Assembly (NCBI RefSeq): GCF_004331435.1
Contig: NZ_SJKA01000017.1
Location: forward strand, 62,001 to 126,000
Direction: 5' to 3'
DNA from: Kribbella sindirgiensis
Lineage (GTDB): Bacteria > Actinomycetota > Actinomycetes > Propionibacteriales > Kribbellaceae
Length of the DNA stretch: 64,000 nucleotides
The position numbers and the translations under genes are program-made. The notes below the pieces were generated by a model, which was given only the letters and a program-made list of their open reading frames with translations, made no database searches and was not told where the DNA came from. This document shows, one piece after another, positions 43,389-50,973 of this stretch; position 1 is the stretch's first letter; every line of letters starts with the position of its first letter.

Positions 43389-44732
43389 ATGGAGCCTGAC
43401 GAGCAGCGGGAGGTCTACGCCACCATCGACCTGGCCTTGCGGGTCGGTGAGGTGCTGCTGTCCAGCGGCGCCGGTACGGCGGACGCGACCGCGACGATCC
43501 TCGGTGTCACCGCGGCCGGCGGACTGCGCGGCTGCGAGGTCGACATCACGTTCACGTCGATGGCGGTCTCGTACCAGGCCGCACCGGACGTCGCGCCCGA
43601 GACGCACATCCGGCTGGTCCGCTACCGGTCCCAGGACTTCTCCCGGCTGACCGACGTCGACCGGCTGGTACGACGGTTCGCCCGCGGCGATGTGACCCGC
43701 GAGGAGGCGTCCCGGGAACTCGCCCGGCTGACGTCCGCCGGTCCGCCGTACCCGCGCTGGACCGCGGTCCTCGCCTGGGGCGTGATGGCCGGTGGCGCGA
43801 CGCTGCTGCTCGGCGGCGGCTGGCTGATCACGTTGGTGGCGGTGCTGACCGCGATCGTGATCGACCTGAACAACCGGTGGTTCAACCGGCAGCGACTGCC
43901 CGCGTTCTACCAGCAGGTCGCCGGAGCGTTCGTGGCGACCGCGGTCGCCCTGGTCCTGTACGCCGTGCACGCGCCGGTGAAACCGTCGCTGGTCGTTGCC
44001 GCGGGCATCATCATGCTGCTGGCCGGGATCGCACTCACCGGTGCCGTGCAGGACGCGATCACCGGCTACTACGTGACCGCCGCCGCGCGGAGCCTGGAGG
44101 CGATGCTGCTCACCGGCGGGATCATCGCCGGTGTCTCGCTCGGGCTCGGGCTCGGTCTGAGGTTCGGTCTGAAGGTCGGCATCGAACCCCAGACGATCCA
44201 GCTGGCGAACCTCCCGATCATGGTGATCTCCGGTGCGGTGATGGCCGTCGCGTTCGCCTACGCGTCGTATGCGCCGCTCCGCGCGTTGCTGCCGGTCGCT
44301 GTCATGGGTGCACTGGCCTCGCTGATCTTCACGTTGATGACCAGGGCGTCCTTCGGGCCGGCCTGGTCAACGGCTGCCGCTGCCTTCGTCGTCGGTCTGT
44401 GCGGCTACTCCAGCGGCCGGCGGACCGGCGTACCGCCGCTGGTCGTGGTTGTCGCCGGTTCGATCCCGCTGCTGCCTGGTCTGACGATCTACAAGGGGCT
44501 CTACGAACTGACGGCCGGCGGACAGCTGATCGGCATCGTCAGCCTCACGACCGCGGTCGCGATCGGCGTCGCACTCGCCTCGGGCCTGATCCTCGGCGAG
44601 TACGTCGCCCAGCCCATCCGCCGCGAGGCCCGCCGTCTCGAGGACCGCCTGGCCGGCCCTCGTCTCGTCGGCCCTCGCCGCCCGGTACGGCGCCGTACGA
44701 CACGCACCCGTCGCCGACGCCGCGCCGCCTAA
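43389..44732 (+). CDS. Threonine/serine exporter family (ThrE-like) membrane protein
   Basis: A 447-residue ThrE-type protein. The N-terminal cytoplasmic part (about 10-120) has ALRVGEVLLSSGAGTADATATI and GCEVDITFTSMAVSY; about ten membrane segments follow (for example WTAVLAWGVMAGGATLLLGGGW, near 130). The C-terminal half corresponds to the ThrE_2 domain (SIPLLPGLTIYKGLYELTAGG, near 363). The protein ends in a strongly basic Arg-rich tail. It begins at the base after the SorC stop codon, so the genes are co-transcribed. A solute export role is likely; the solute is not certain. Confidence 0.9.
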   Translation: MEPDEQREVYATIDLALRVGEVLLSSGAGTADATATILGVTAAGGLRGCEVDITFTSMAVSYQAAPDVAPETHIRLVRYRSQDFSRLTDVDRLVRRFARGDVTREEASRELARLTSAGPPYPRWTAVLAWGVMAGGATLLLGGGWLITLVAVLTAIVIDLNNRWFNRQRLPAFYQQVAGAFVATAVALVLYAVHAPVKPSLVVAAGIIMLLAGIALTGAVQDAITGYYVTAAARSLEAMLLTGGIIAGVSLGLGLGLRFGLKVGIEPQTIQLANLPIMVISGAVMAVAFAYASYAPLRALLPVAVMGALASLIFTLMTRASFGPAWSTAAAAFVVGLCGYSSGRRTGVPPLVVVVAGSIPLLPGLTIYKGLYELTAGGQLIGIVSLTTAVAIGVALASGLILGEYVAQPIRREARRLEDRLAGPRLVGPRRPVRRRTTRTRRRRRAA

Positions 44733-46288
44733 AGCTCTTCCAGTACGACGTCGTCGAGCTGCAGCCACACGTCGTGACCATGACCGAAGAATCCGCCGTA
44801 CAGCTGGATCAACGACTCCCGACCGGAGTCGAAGTCGACGCTGACCTTCGTGTACTGCGGGTGCGCGCCGCCGGTGTGTTGCGCGATCGTGCGCCCGCGC
44901 AACGTGCGGACGCCGAGCATCGTTTCGGAGTTGTACTCCGCCGTCCGGATCCAGGCGGACAGGCGGTACCGGTGGTTGGGGCGTACGGCAACGGTTTGCT
45001 GCAGTTGGTGGGTGCCGATCGAGTCCCGGACGAAGGCGTTGTTGGTGCCGGTGTGGCCGAGATTCGTGCGGTCGATGCCGCCGGTGCCGCTCAGTTGCCA
45101 GGGCGCGGACGGCGTACCGCTGGTTTGGCTCTCGAAGCCGGGATCCGTGACCAGGTTGGTGGTCTGGCCGTCCTCGGTGAGCTTGGTGCGCATCAGGTAG
45201 ACGTTGTACGGATCCCACTGCGACATCGTGAAGTACAGATCCTGGCCGGACGACCAGGGATGTATGAACGCTCCGTACAGGCCCGGGTATTCGGTGCCTT
45301 TGACAACGACCTGTTCACCGCTCCACGGGCCGGTGAGGTCCTTCGCGGAGCGCAGCACGATCGCGGCACGGCGTTCGTCGAGGTACATCATCAACCACTT
45401 GCCGGTGTACGCGTTCCACTGCACCGACACCTCGCTGATCGGACCGGCCGCGACCGGTACGGCGGCCGACTCCTGCGGTGACCAGATCCGGCCGTCCCAG
45501 TACCGCCAGGCCTTCTTCTGCAGTACCTGCTGCTCGGGGACCCTGGCCAGGTGCGCGTTGCCGAACCGGCCGTTCGGCGTACCGATCATGTAGACGTAGC
45601 CCTTGTCCTTGACCAGGGCAACCATCTGGAAGTCTTCGCCCCAGGCCTTCGTGTTCTGCCAGCGGGCGTTCGGATCCTTGGTCCAGTTCTCGCCGTTGTC
45701 GTCGGAGTACGCGAAGCCGGAGTAGTTCGTGTACCAGCTGCCGGCCGGACCCCAGTAGTTGACCGACATGTACTGCACGTACTGGCGGTTGCCGACCGAG
45801 ATGCCCGCGGTCGGGATCACCGTGTGCTCGTCGCGGTCGATCTTCTTGCAGGGCAGGAACTCCTTGGCGTGACCGGGCCGGTCCTCGGCGGCCGAGTCGA
45901 GCGTCATCCCGTCGGCCAGGTCGCGGTCCTTGCTGCGGAACAGCAGGTTGCACCGCCAGTCGATCGTCGCCTGATCGCCCGCGCCGCCGCCCGGTCCGGT
46001 CCAGCCGCTGCCGTAGCTGTCGCCGAACGCGGTCAGGATCTCGCCGGATCCGTTGTCCCAGAGGATGCCGAGATCGGTCGCCTTCAGGGCGAAACGCGCC
46101 TCGGTGTCGTTGATCGACTCCGGACCGGTGAGTTTGGCGATCCGCTCGACGGCCGACGGTACGGCTGCCTGACCGGGGTGGTGGCGTGGGGTCAGTGATG
46201 GCACAGCTCGGGCGGGTTGGGACTGGTCGGCAGGCACGATGGCCGCTCCGATCAGGGCAGGCAGGACGAGCAACCATCGTTTCCGCAT
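44729..46288 (-). CDS. Secreted DUF4185 protein with C-terminal carbohydrate-binding-like domain
   Basis: A 519-residue secreted protein. A Sec signal (MRKRWLLVLPALIGAAIVPA) leads to a DUF4185 five-bladed-propeller-like domain (about 50-370; DLGILWDNGSGEILTAFGDSYG, GISVGNRQYVQYMSVNYWG, KGYVYMIGTPNGRFGNAHLARV). Residues about 375-519 form a jelly-roll domain (NLVTDPGFESQTSG...RYRLSAWIRTAEYN). It is probably a polysaccharide-active extracellular enzyme or binder. The 3' end overlaps the ThrE gene by four bases. The catalytic role of DUF4185 is not established to my knowledge. Confidence 0.85.
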   Translation of the reverse strand: MRKRWLLVLPALIGAAIVPADQSQPARAVPSLTPRHHPGQAAVPSAVERIAKLTGPESINDTEARFALKATDLGILWDNGSGEILTAFGDSYGSGWTGPGGGAGDQATIDWRCNLLFRSKDRDLADGMTLDSAAEDRPGHAKEFLPCKKIDRDEHTVIPTAGISVGNRQYVQYMSVNYWGPAGSWYTNYSGFAYSDDNGENWTKDPNARWQNTKAWGEDFQMVALVKDKGYVYMIGTPNGRFGNAHLARVPEQQVLQKKAWRYWDGRIWSPQESAAVPVAAGPISEVSVQWNAYTGKWLMMYLDERRAAIVLRSAKDLTGPWSGEQVVVKGTEYPGLYGAFIHPWSSGQDLYFTMSQWDPYNVYLMRTKLTEDGQTTNLVTDPGFESQTSGTPSAPWQLSGTGGIDRTNLGHTGTNNAFVRDSIGTHQLQQTVAVRPNHRYRLSAWIRTAEYNSETMLGVRTLRGRTIAQHTGGAHPQYTKVSVDFDSGRESLIQLYGGFFGHGHDVWLQLDDVVLEEL

Positions 46289-46383
46289 CAGGGGCTCCTC
46301 GGGCGGTTGCAGAGAGCTGGGTCGAGAAATCGATTGCCGAACGACCGTAACCGCGGGCTGTCGGGACGGTCAACGGGTGGCGT

Positions 46384-46548
46384 GTGGTTTACTGCCGAGT
46401 GGTGCGATTCCACGGTGTGACGGTTGGACGTTGAGCCAGGCCCGTCGGCTCTGCCGGAAGGCGGAGTGACCCGGTGCGACCGGGGCCACGCGGTGATACC
46501 CCGCTTCAGCTCGGACTGAGTGTCCCTGGCCATCAGCTAGTGGTGGAG
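46384..46548 (+). promoter_or_regulatory. Structured RNA leader of the RibE-RibB fusion; possible riboswitch
   Basis: The region upstream of 46557 holds a chain of hairpins: GTGG/CCAC (loop TGCGATT), GAGCC/GGCTC, CCCGGT-GCG-ACCGGG, GCGG/CCGC and GGAC/GTCC, with GGCCA and TGGCC pairing around the last two. The pieces GGAA, CCCGGTGCGACCGGG, GCGGTGA and a closing TGGCCATC recall the cobalamin riboswitch core, and the doubled GGTGCGA halves weakly recall the FMN element, but neither class matches cleanly. I call it a structured leader of unknown class. The promoter of the divergent DUF4185 gene must also lie nearby. Confidence 0.45.
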
Positions 46549-46556
46549 AGCGAAGC

Positions 46557-47759
46557 ATGTTCACAGGACGTATCGAGCACGTAGGCACCGTCGCGGAGGT
46601 TCCCGGCGAGTTGCTGCGGGTGACCTCGGACGTGGCGGTCGCGCCGGGTGGCGCGGTGTGTCTCGACGGGATCAGGTTCACCGCGGAAACGGGTCCGCCC
46701 GGTGAGATCCGCGTGGTGGTGACCGACGAGACCAGGCGCCGTACGACGCTGGACCGGGTCGCCGTCGGTACGACGCTGCACGTCGAGCTGCCGGTGGCGA
46801 TCGGCGACCGGATCGACGGGCACCTGATCCAGGGCCACGTCGAGGGCGTCGGCAAGGTGCTGCGGGTCGACGTGGAGCCGGCCGGGCACCGGGTCTGGAT
46901 CAAGCCGCCGGAGCGGTTGCTGGCGCGGTTGGTGGCGAAGACGTCGGTCGCGATCGACGGCGTGAGCATCACGGTCGCAGAGGTGCTCAAGGACCGGTTC
47001 TCCGTCGTGCTCGTGCCGAACACGCTGGTGAAGACGACGCTGGGTGCCCTGGCGGCCGGGGATCGGGTCAACCTCGAGAGCGACCTGCTGGTGCGGATGG
47101 CTCGCGACGGGAACGGGCCCGAGTTGATGCGCGCGGTGGCACGGCTGCCGTGGGCGAGGCAGCTCAGCGGCGAGATCGGCGTACAGAAGGTGGTCGCGCA
47201 GATCGCCGCCGGCGGCGGGGTCGTCGTCTGGGATCCGACCGCGGAAGGCGAAGGCGACGTGGTCTTCGCCGGCGAACGCTTCCGCCCGGAGGCCATGCGC
47301 TTCCTGCTGACCCAGGCCTGCGGCCACACCACGATCCCGTGCGACGCCGACGTACTGCGCCGGCTGAAGATCGATCCGATCCCCGGCGCGGGCGACCGGC
47401 AGGGCACGGCGATGCACGTGCCCATCGACCTCGCGTCGGCACCCGGGACCGGTGTGTCCGCAGCGGAGCGAGCGGCGACCGTACGACGGCTCGCGGCGCC
47501 GGATGCGGTACCTGAGGACTTCCTCCGTCCGGGCCACGTGTTCCCGCTCGCGGCGCGTCCAGGGCTGCTGGCCGAACGTCAAGGCCACACCGAGGCGACC
47601 GTTGCCCTGTGCAAGGCGGCCGGTCTCGCCCCGGTCGGCGTCTGCTGCGAGGTGATGCGCGCGGACGGCGTGATGGCCGGCGCCGCGGACCTCGAACAGT
47701 TCGCTCTCCGCTGGGAGCTTCCGATGATCGACATCCACGACCTGGAGCGCTGGCTGTGA
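46557..47759 (+). CDS. Riboflavin synthase/DHBP synthase-like fusion protein
   Basis: A 400-residue fusion. Residues 1-195 are two lumazine-binding barrels of riboflavin synthase type (MFTGRIEHVG at the start; GHLIQGHVEGVG near 88; KTSVAIDGVSITVAEV near 128). Residues 203-400 resemble DHBP synthase (TGVSAAERAATV, RPGHVFPL, RQGHTEATVAL). Active-site differences stand out: against E. coli riboflavin synthase, Ser41 is Ala33 and Cys48 is Arg40; in the second domain the usual DDEDRENEGD loop is WDPTAEGEGD, losing the arginine. RibB is usually fused to RibA, not to riboflavin synthase. It may be a specialised or partly non-catalytic flavin/lumazine protein. GTGA overlap with the next gene. Confidence 0.88.
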   Translation: MFTGRIEHVGTVAEVPGELLRVTSDVAVAPGGAVCLDGIRFTAETGPPGEIRVVVTDETRRRTTLDRVAVGTTLHVELPVAIGDRIDGHLIQGHVEGVGKVLRVDVEPAGHRVWIKPPERLLARLVAKTSVAIDGVSITVAEVLKDRFSVVLVPNTLVKTTLGALAAGDRVNLESDLLVRMARDGNGPELMRAVARLPWARQLSGEIGVQKVVAQIAAGGGVVVWDPTAEGEGDVVFAGERFRPEAMRFLLTQACGHTTIPCDADVLRRLKIDPIPGAGDRQGTAMHVPIDLASAPGTGVSAAERAATVRRLAAPDAVPEDFLRPGHVFPLAARPGLLAERQGHTEATVALCKAAGLAPVGVCCEVMRADGVMAGAADLEQFALRWELPMIDIHDLERWL

Positions 47760-48448
47760 ACGCGCTCTACGACGATCCGGAGTTCCTCGACGGCTACCGG
47801 CGCTTGCGCCAGTCAGGGCAGGCGCTCAACGAGCCGCTGGAGATCCCCGCGATGAACGCGGCGCTCCCACCGGTCGCCGGAGCGCGGGTGGTGGATCTCG
47901 GTTGTGGTGAAGGTGGTCTGGCTGTTCGGCTGGCCGAGGCCGGCGCGGCTGAGGTCCTGGCTGTGGATGTGTCGGAACAGATGCTCGCGGCGGCGCGGCT
48001 GCACCCCGCGGTCCGCTACGAGCGCGCCGACCTCGCGGATTTCGAGGTACCAACTGGTACCGCGGATCTGGTCGTGAGCAGCATGGCGCTGCACTACGTC
48101 GAGGACTTCGATGACCTGGTGGCACGGGTCGCGCGGTGGCTCGTGCCTGGAGGCTGGTTGGTGTTCACGATGGAGCACCCGATGGTGACGGCGCCGGTGG
48201 TCGCTGCGGACTGTGTGGTCGACGACTACGCCGACGAGGGGCGGCGTGAACGGACCTGGTTCGTGGAAGGCGTGATCAAGTACCACCGGACGATCGGCTC
48301 GATCGTCGCGACGCTGCTCCGCCACGGCTTCCAGGTGGAGCGGCTCGACGAGCCCATGCCGAACCCCGAACAGGTCGTGGCACAGCCGTCACTCGCCGTG
48401 CATCGCCGCCGCCCGCCGATCCTGCTGATCGCTGCACGCGTACGTTAG
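47756..48448 (+). CDS. Class I SAM-dependent methyltransferase
   Basis: A 230-residue methyltransferase with VVDLGCGEGGLAVRLAEAGA (about 44-63, SAM motif I), VLAVDVSEQMLAAAR (motif II region) and ADLVVSSMALHYVEDFDDLV (about 102-121), followed by PGGWLVFTMEHPM. The start GTG overlaps the stop of the RibE-RibB fusion (GTGA), so the two are co-translated. A substrate related to flavins or lumazines is an attractive but unsupported idea; generic small-molecule methylation is all the family shows. Confidence 0.9.
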   Translation: MNALYDDPEFLDGYRRLRQSGQALNEPLEIPAMNAALPPVAGARVVDLGCGEGGLAVRLAEAGAAEVLAVDVSEQMLAAARLHPAVRYERADLADFEVPTGTADLVVSSMALHYVEDFDDLVARVARWLVPGGWLVFTMEHPMVTAPVVAADCVVDDYADEGRRERTWFVEGVIKYHRTIGSIVATLLRHGFQVERLDEPMPNPEQVVAQPSLAVHRRRPPILLIAARVR

Positions 48449-48484
48449 AGTTACCGACGGGGAACATCGGCGAGGAGGATCGAC

Positions 48485-48883
48485 GTGGCACTGGGTAGGA
48501 CGTCCCCACGGGACCTGCCGCTGTTCGCGGATCTGTCCGGACGCGACATCCGGGACATCTTCCGGGCCGGCGAGGAGGTCTCGGTGCCGGCCGGCTGGTC
48601 GCTGATCCTGGAGCAGACGCCCCCGGACGCGGCGTACCTGATCCTCAGCGGTACGGCGGCGGTGCGCGAGAAGGGCCAGGAGATCGCCGAGCTCGGCCCG
48701 GGCGATATCGCCGGCGAGGTCGCGGTCCGGAAGAACACGTTGCGAACGGCAACTGTCACGGCGAAGTCGCGGCTGCAGCTGCTGCACTTCACCCGGGAGA
48801 AGTTCGACGACCTCACCCGCCGGCTGCCCGCCTTCCGCAACGCCATCGACGCCACCATCGCCGAGCGCCGCGGTGGTTCCTGA
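48485..48883 (+). CDS. Cyclic nucleotide-binding domain protein
   Basis: A 132-residue protein that is a single cNMP-binding domain of the Crp type (PLFADLSGRDIRDIFRAGEE..., AYLILSGTAAVREKGQEIAEL, LGPGDIAGEVAVRKNTLRTATV). The phosphate-binding cassette has GEVAVRKNTLRTATV, where the Glu and the Arg that bind cyclic nucleotide appear to be kept. There is no DNA-binding domain. GAGGAGG precedes GTG 48485. It overlaps the adenylate cyclase gene by 11 bases, which points to a cAMP sensor or feedback partner of that cyclase. Confidence 0.88.
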   Translation: MALGRTSPRDLPLFADLSGRDIRDIFRAGEEVSVPAGWSLILEQTPPDAAYLILSGTAAVREKGQEIAELGPGDIAGEVAVRKNTLRTATVTAKSRLQLLHFTREKFDDLTRRLPAFRNAIDATIAERRGGS

Positions 48884-49844
48884 ACCTCAGGTCGACCTCG
48901 CCGGACTGCAGCGCGAGTTCGAGAGGACGTTGCTGGGCGGTGAGCGGAAGTTCACCCGGATCCAGGTGTCCGAGCGGGCGGGGATCTCGATCCAGCGTGC
49001 CGAGCGGATGTGGCACGCGCTCGGGTTCGCGACCGTGCCGGACGACGAGGTGGCCTTCACCGACGACGACGTCGAGGCGTTGCGGCTGGTCGCGGCCCTC
49101 GAGGACGACGGGTTCATCGAGGCCGAGATGGAGTCGTCGCTGGCCCGGAAACTCGGGCAGACCCAGTCCCGGCTGGCGTCGTGGCAGTCGGCGATGTTCG
49201 TCGAGTTCCTCGCCGGGTCCAAGCTGTCCGCGGACGAGTCGATCGAGGTCGCGGGATTGTTGCTGCCGGCCATGGAGCGGCTGCAGACCTACGTCTGGCG
49301 GCGGCACCTGGCCGCGGCGGCCGGGCGGGCGGTGGCGGGGTCCGACGAGCTGGCGCGTGGGGTGCGGGCAGTCGGATTCGCGGACATCGTCAGCTACACG
49401 CGCCTGACCCGGCGGTTGACCGAGGCCGAGCTCGGCGAGCTGATCGAGAAGTTCGAGGGCATGGCCGCCGACGTGGTCGCGCTGAACGGCGGCCGGGTGA
49501 TCAAGTCGATGGGCGACGAGGTGCTGTTCGTGACCGACACCGCCGCGCAGGGCGCCGCCGTCGCGCTCGCGCTGCAGGACGCGGTGAACGCCGACGAGAA
49601 CCTTCCGGAACTGCGGATCGGGCTCGCGTACGGCACGATCCTGATCCGGCTCGGCGACGTGTACGGCGAAGTGGTCAACCTGGCCGCCCGGCTCACCACG
49701 GAATGCAAACCCGGCCGGGTCCTCGCCGACCGCGAACTCGCCGCAGCCCTCGACGGCCACTCGTCGTACGCCGTCCACCGCCTCCGCCGCGTCGCCGTCC
49801 GCGGCTATCGCCACCTCGTCCCGTACGCGATCCAACGTGCATGA
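48873..49844 (+). CDS. Class III adenylate cyclase with N-terminal regulatory domain (Rv1264-like)
   Basis: A 323-residue soluble cyclase. Residues 1-155 form a helical regulatory domain like that of the pH-sensing mycobacterial cyclase Rv1264 (RIQVSERAGISIQRAERMWHALG, then a helix-rich linker). The catalytic domain (about 165-320) has metal Asp171 in GFADIVSYT, the purine-binding Lys in IKSMGDEVLF (about 211) with the second metal Asp (about 215), and the transition-state Asn/Arg in GEVVNLAARL. One chain has all catalytic residues, so a homodimer should make cAMP. It is translationally coupled to the preceding cNMP-binding protein. Confidence 0.93.
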   Translation: MVPEPQVDLAGLQREFERTLLGGERKFTRIQVSERAGISIQRAERMWHALGFATVPDDEVAFTDDDVEALRLVAALEDDGFIEAEMESSLARKLGQTQSRLASWQSAMFVEFLAGSKLSADESIEVAGLLLPAMERLQTYVWRRHLAAAAGRAVAGSDELARGVRAVGFADIVSYTRLTRRLTEAELGELIEKFEGMAADVVALNGGRVIKSMGDEVLFVTDTAAQGAAVALALQDAVNADENLPELRIGLAYGTILIRLGDVYGEVVNLAARLTTECKPGRVLADRELAAALDGHSSYAVHRLRRVAVRGYRHLVPYAIQRA

Positions 49845-50157
49845 GCTTCGGACACCCGCGGCGCTGGCAACGGCAGCCGCGGACGATCCGATGATCATCT
49901 GGGCGGCGCAGGGCTTCGGTCCCGGCGGGATCGGCGCGGCCTTCGGCTGGATGGACACGCGGACCTGCACCACTCAGCAAACCCAGGCGTCGTCCTCGCC
50001 GCACGCTCAGCCGGAGCCGCAGCCGCGGCACAGCGGAGGGTTGATGAGTGGTGGAGGTCCGGCCTGGCTGGACAGCGAGAACACGGCCGCGATCAAGGTG
50101 TACGAACGCCTGGGCTACGCGTATCGCCGGGTCGCCGCCGCGTCCGTCCGTTCCTAG
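49837..50157 (+). pseudogene. Degenerate GNAT acetyltransferase remnant
   Basis: The 106-codon frame has an N-terminus like those of some actinobacterial GNAT proteins (MHELRTPAALATAAADDPMI) and a C-terminal GNAT ending (LDSENTAAIKVYERLGYAYRR), but the acetyl-CoA-binding core is missing. The middle (about 45-72, rich in Thr, Gln, Pro and His) resembles no domain and looks like out-of-frame remains. A large internal deletion with frame loss best explains this. It overlaps the end of the adenylate cyclase gene and the end of the convergent hypothetical gene. Confidence 0.65.
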
Positions 50158-50927
50158 CGACCCGCTGCGGCGTTTGCGACGATGTTCCGCTCGGCGAAGG
50201 TCGCCGGGCGGATCCACAGCACGCCGGGCGCCTCGGAGATCAGCAGTCCGGGCAGGATCATCCGCAGCAGGTCGATCGGCGACGTCTGCGGCTGCGCCTC
50301 CCGAGCGGCGCCGTACTGCTCGAACACCCGCGCCAGGTCGACCGCCACACGGTTGGGCTGCTCGTTCGGGTCCGCCTGGACGAAGGTCTCGACCAGACCG
50401 TCGCCGTTCCACGATCCGCCGGTGACTCGCCGGTCGGAGTGCTGCATCAGCACGTCCATCACCAGGTCGGCGAAGGCGGCCGTGTCCATCCCGTCCACAC
50501 CTTCCTCGGGGAACCAGTCGTTCCGCAGGTGCAGTACGCCGGGCTGCTCCTTGTCGGCGCACTCGTCGAGCAGCTTCCCGACCGAGCTCATCGGGTACGA
50601 CACCGCATCCGGGCCGAGGGCAACGAATCGGTCCGCCAGCAGGTACAGCGAGATGACGGTGTGCGGCGCGAACAGCATGACCTCGGCGTGCTCGCTGTGG
50701 ACGGAGATCGGGCCGTCCTTGCTTTTGTGGTAGGACTTCAGGCCCTCCATCAGGGCCTTCTCCTGCTCCACGGTGAGCTGGGCCTCCCACTCCCACTTGC
50801 GCTCCACCGCAAAGTCCTCGGCGTTGTCGTCGTCAGGGCCGCGCGACGCCCACCACAGCACCAGAGCGACAACAGCGATGGCGACGGCGGCAACGACACC
50901 GAGAATCCACACGGGCGGATACCTCAC
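50154..50927 (-). CDS. Hypothetical protein with one N-terminal membrane anchor
   Basis: A 257-residue protein I do not recognise. A single hydrophobic segment (WILGVVAAVAIAVVALVLWW, about 7-26) is followed by an acidic stretch and a mixed alpha/beta domain (about 50-250; HTVISLYLLADRFVALGPDA, VLHLRNDWFPEEGVDGMD, LLRMILPGLLISEAPGVLWI). It is probably a type II membrane or anchored protein with its bulk on one face. No cofactor motif is evident. It is the gene downstream of the PadR/HAAS pair but is separated from it by 46 bases. Confidence 0.72.
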   Translation of the reverse strand: MRYPPVWILGVVAAVAIAVVALVLWWASRGPDDDNAEDFAVERKWEWEAQLTVEQEKALMEGLKSYHKSKDGPISVHSEHAEVMLFAPHTVISLYLLADRFVALGPDAVSYPMSSVGKLLDECADKEQPGVLHLRNDWFPEEGVDGMDTAAFADLVMDVLMQHSDRRVTGGSWNGDGLVETFVQADPNEQPNRVAVDLARVFEQYGAAREAQPQTSPIDLLRMILPGLLISEAPGVLWIRPATFAERNIVANAAAGR

Positions 50928-50973
50928 AGAGCAGGGCGGGCAACGAGTCAGTCACCCTAGTCCGCGCGCCGGG

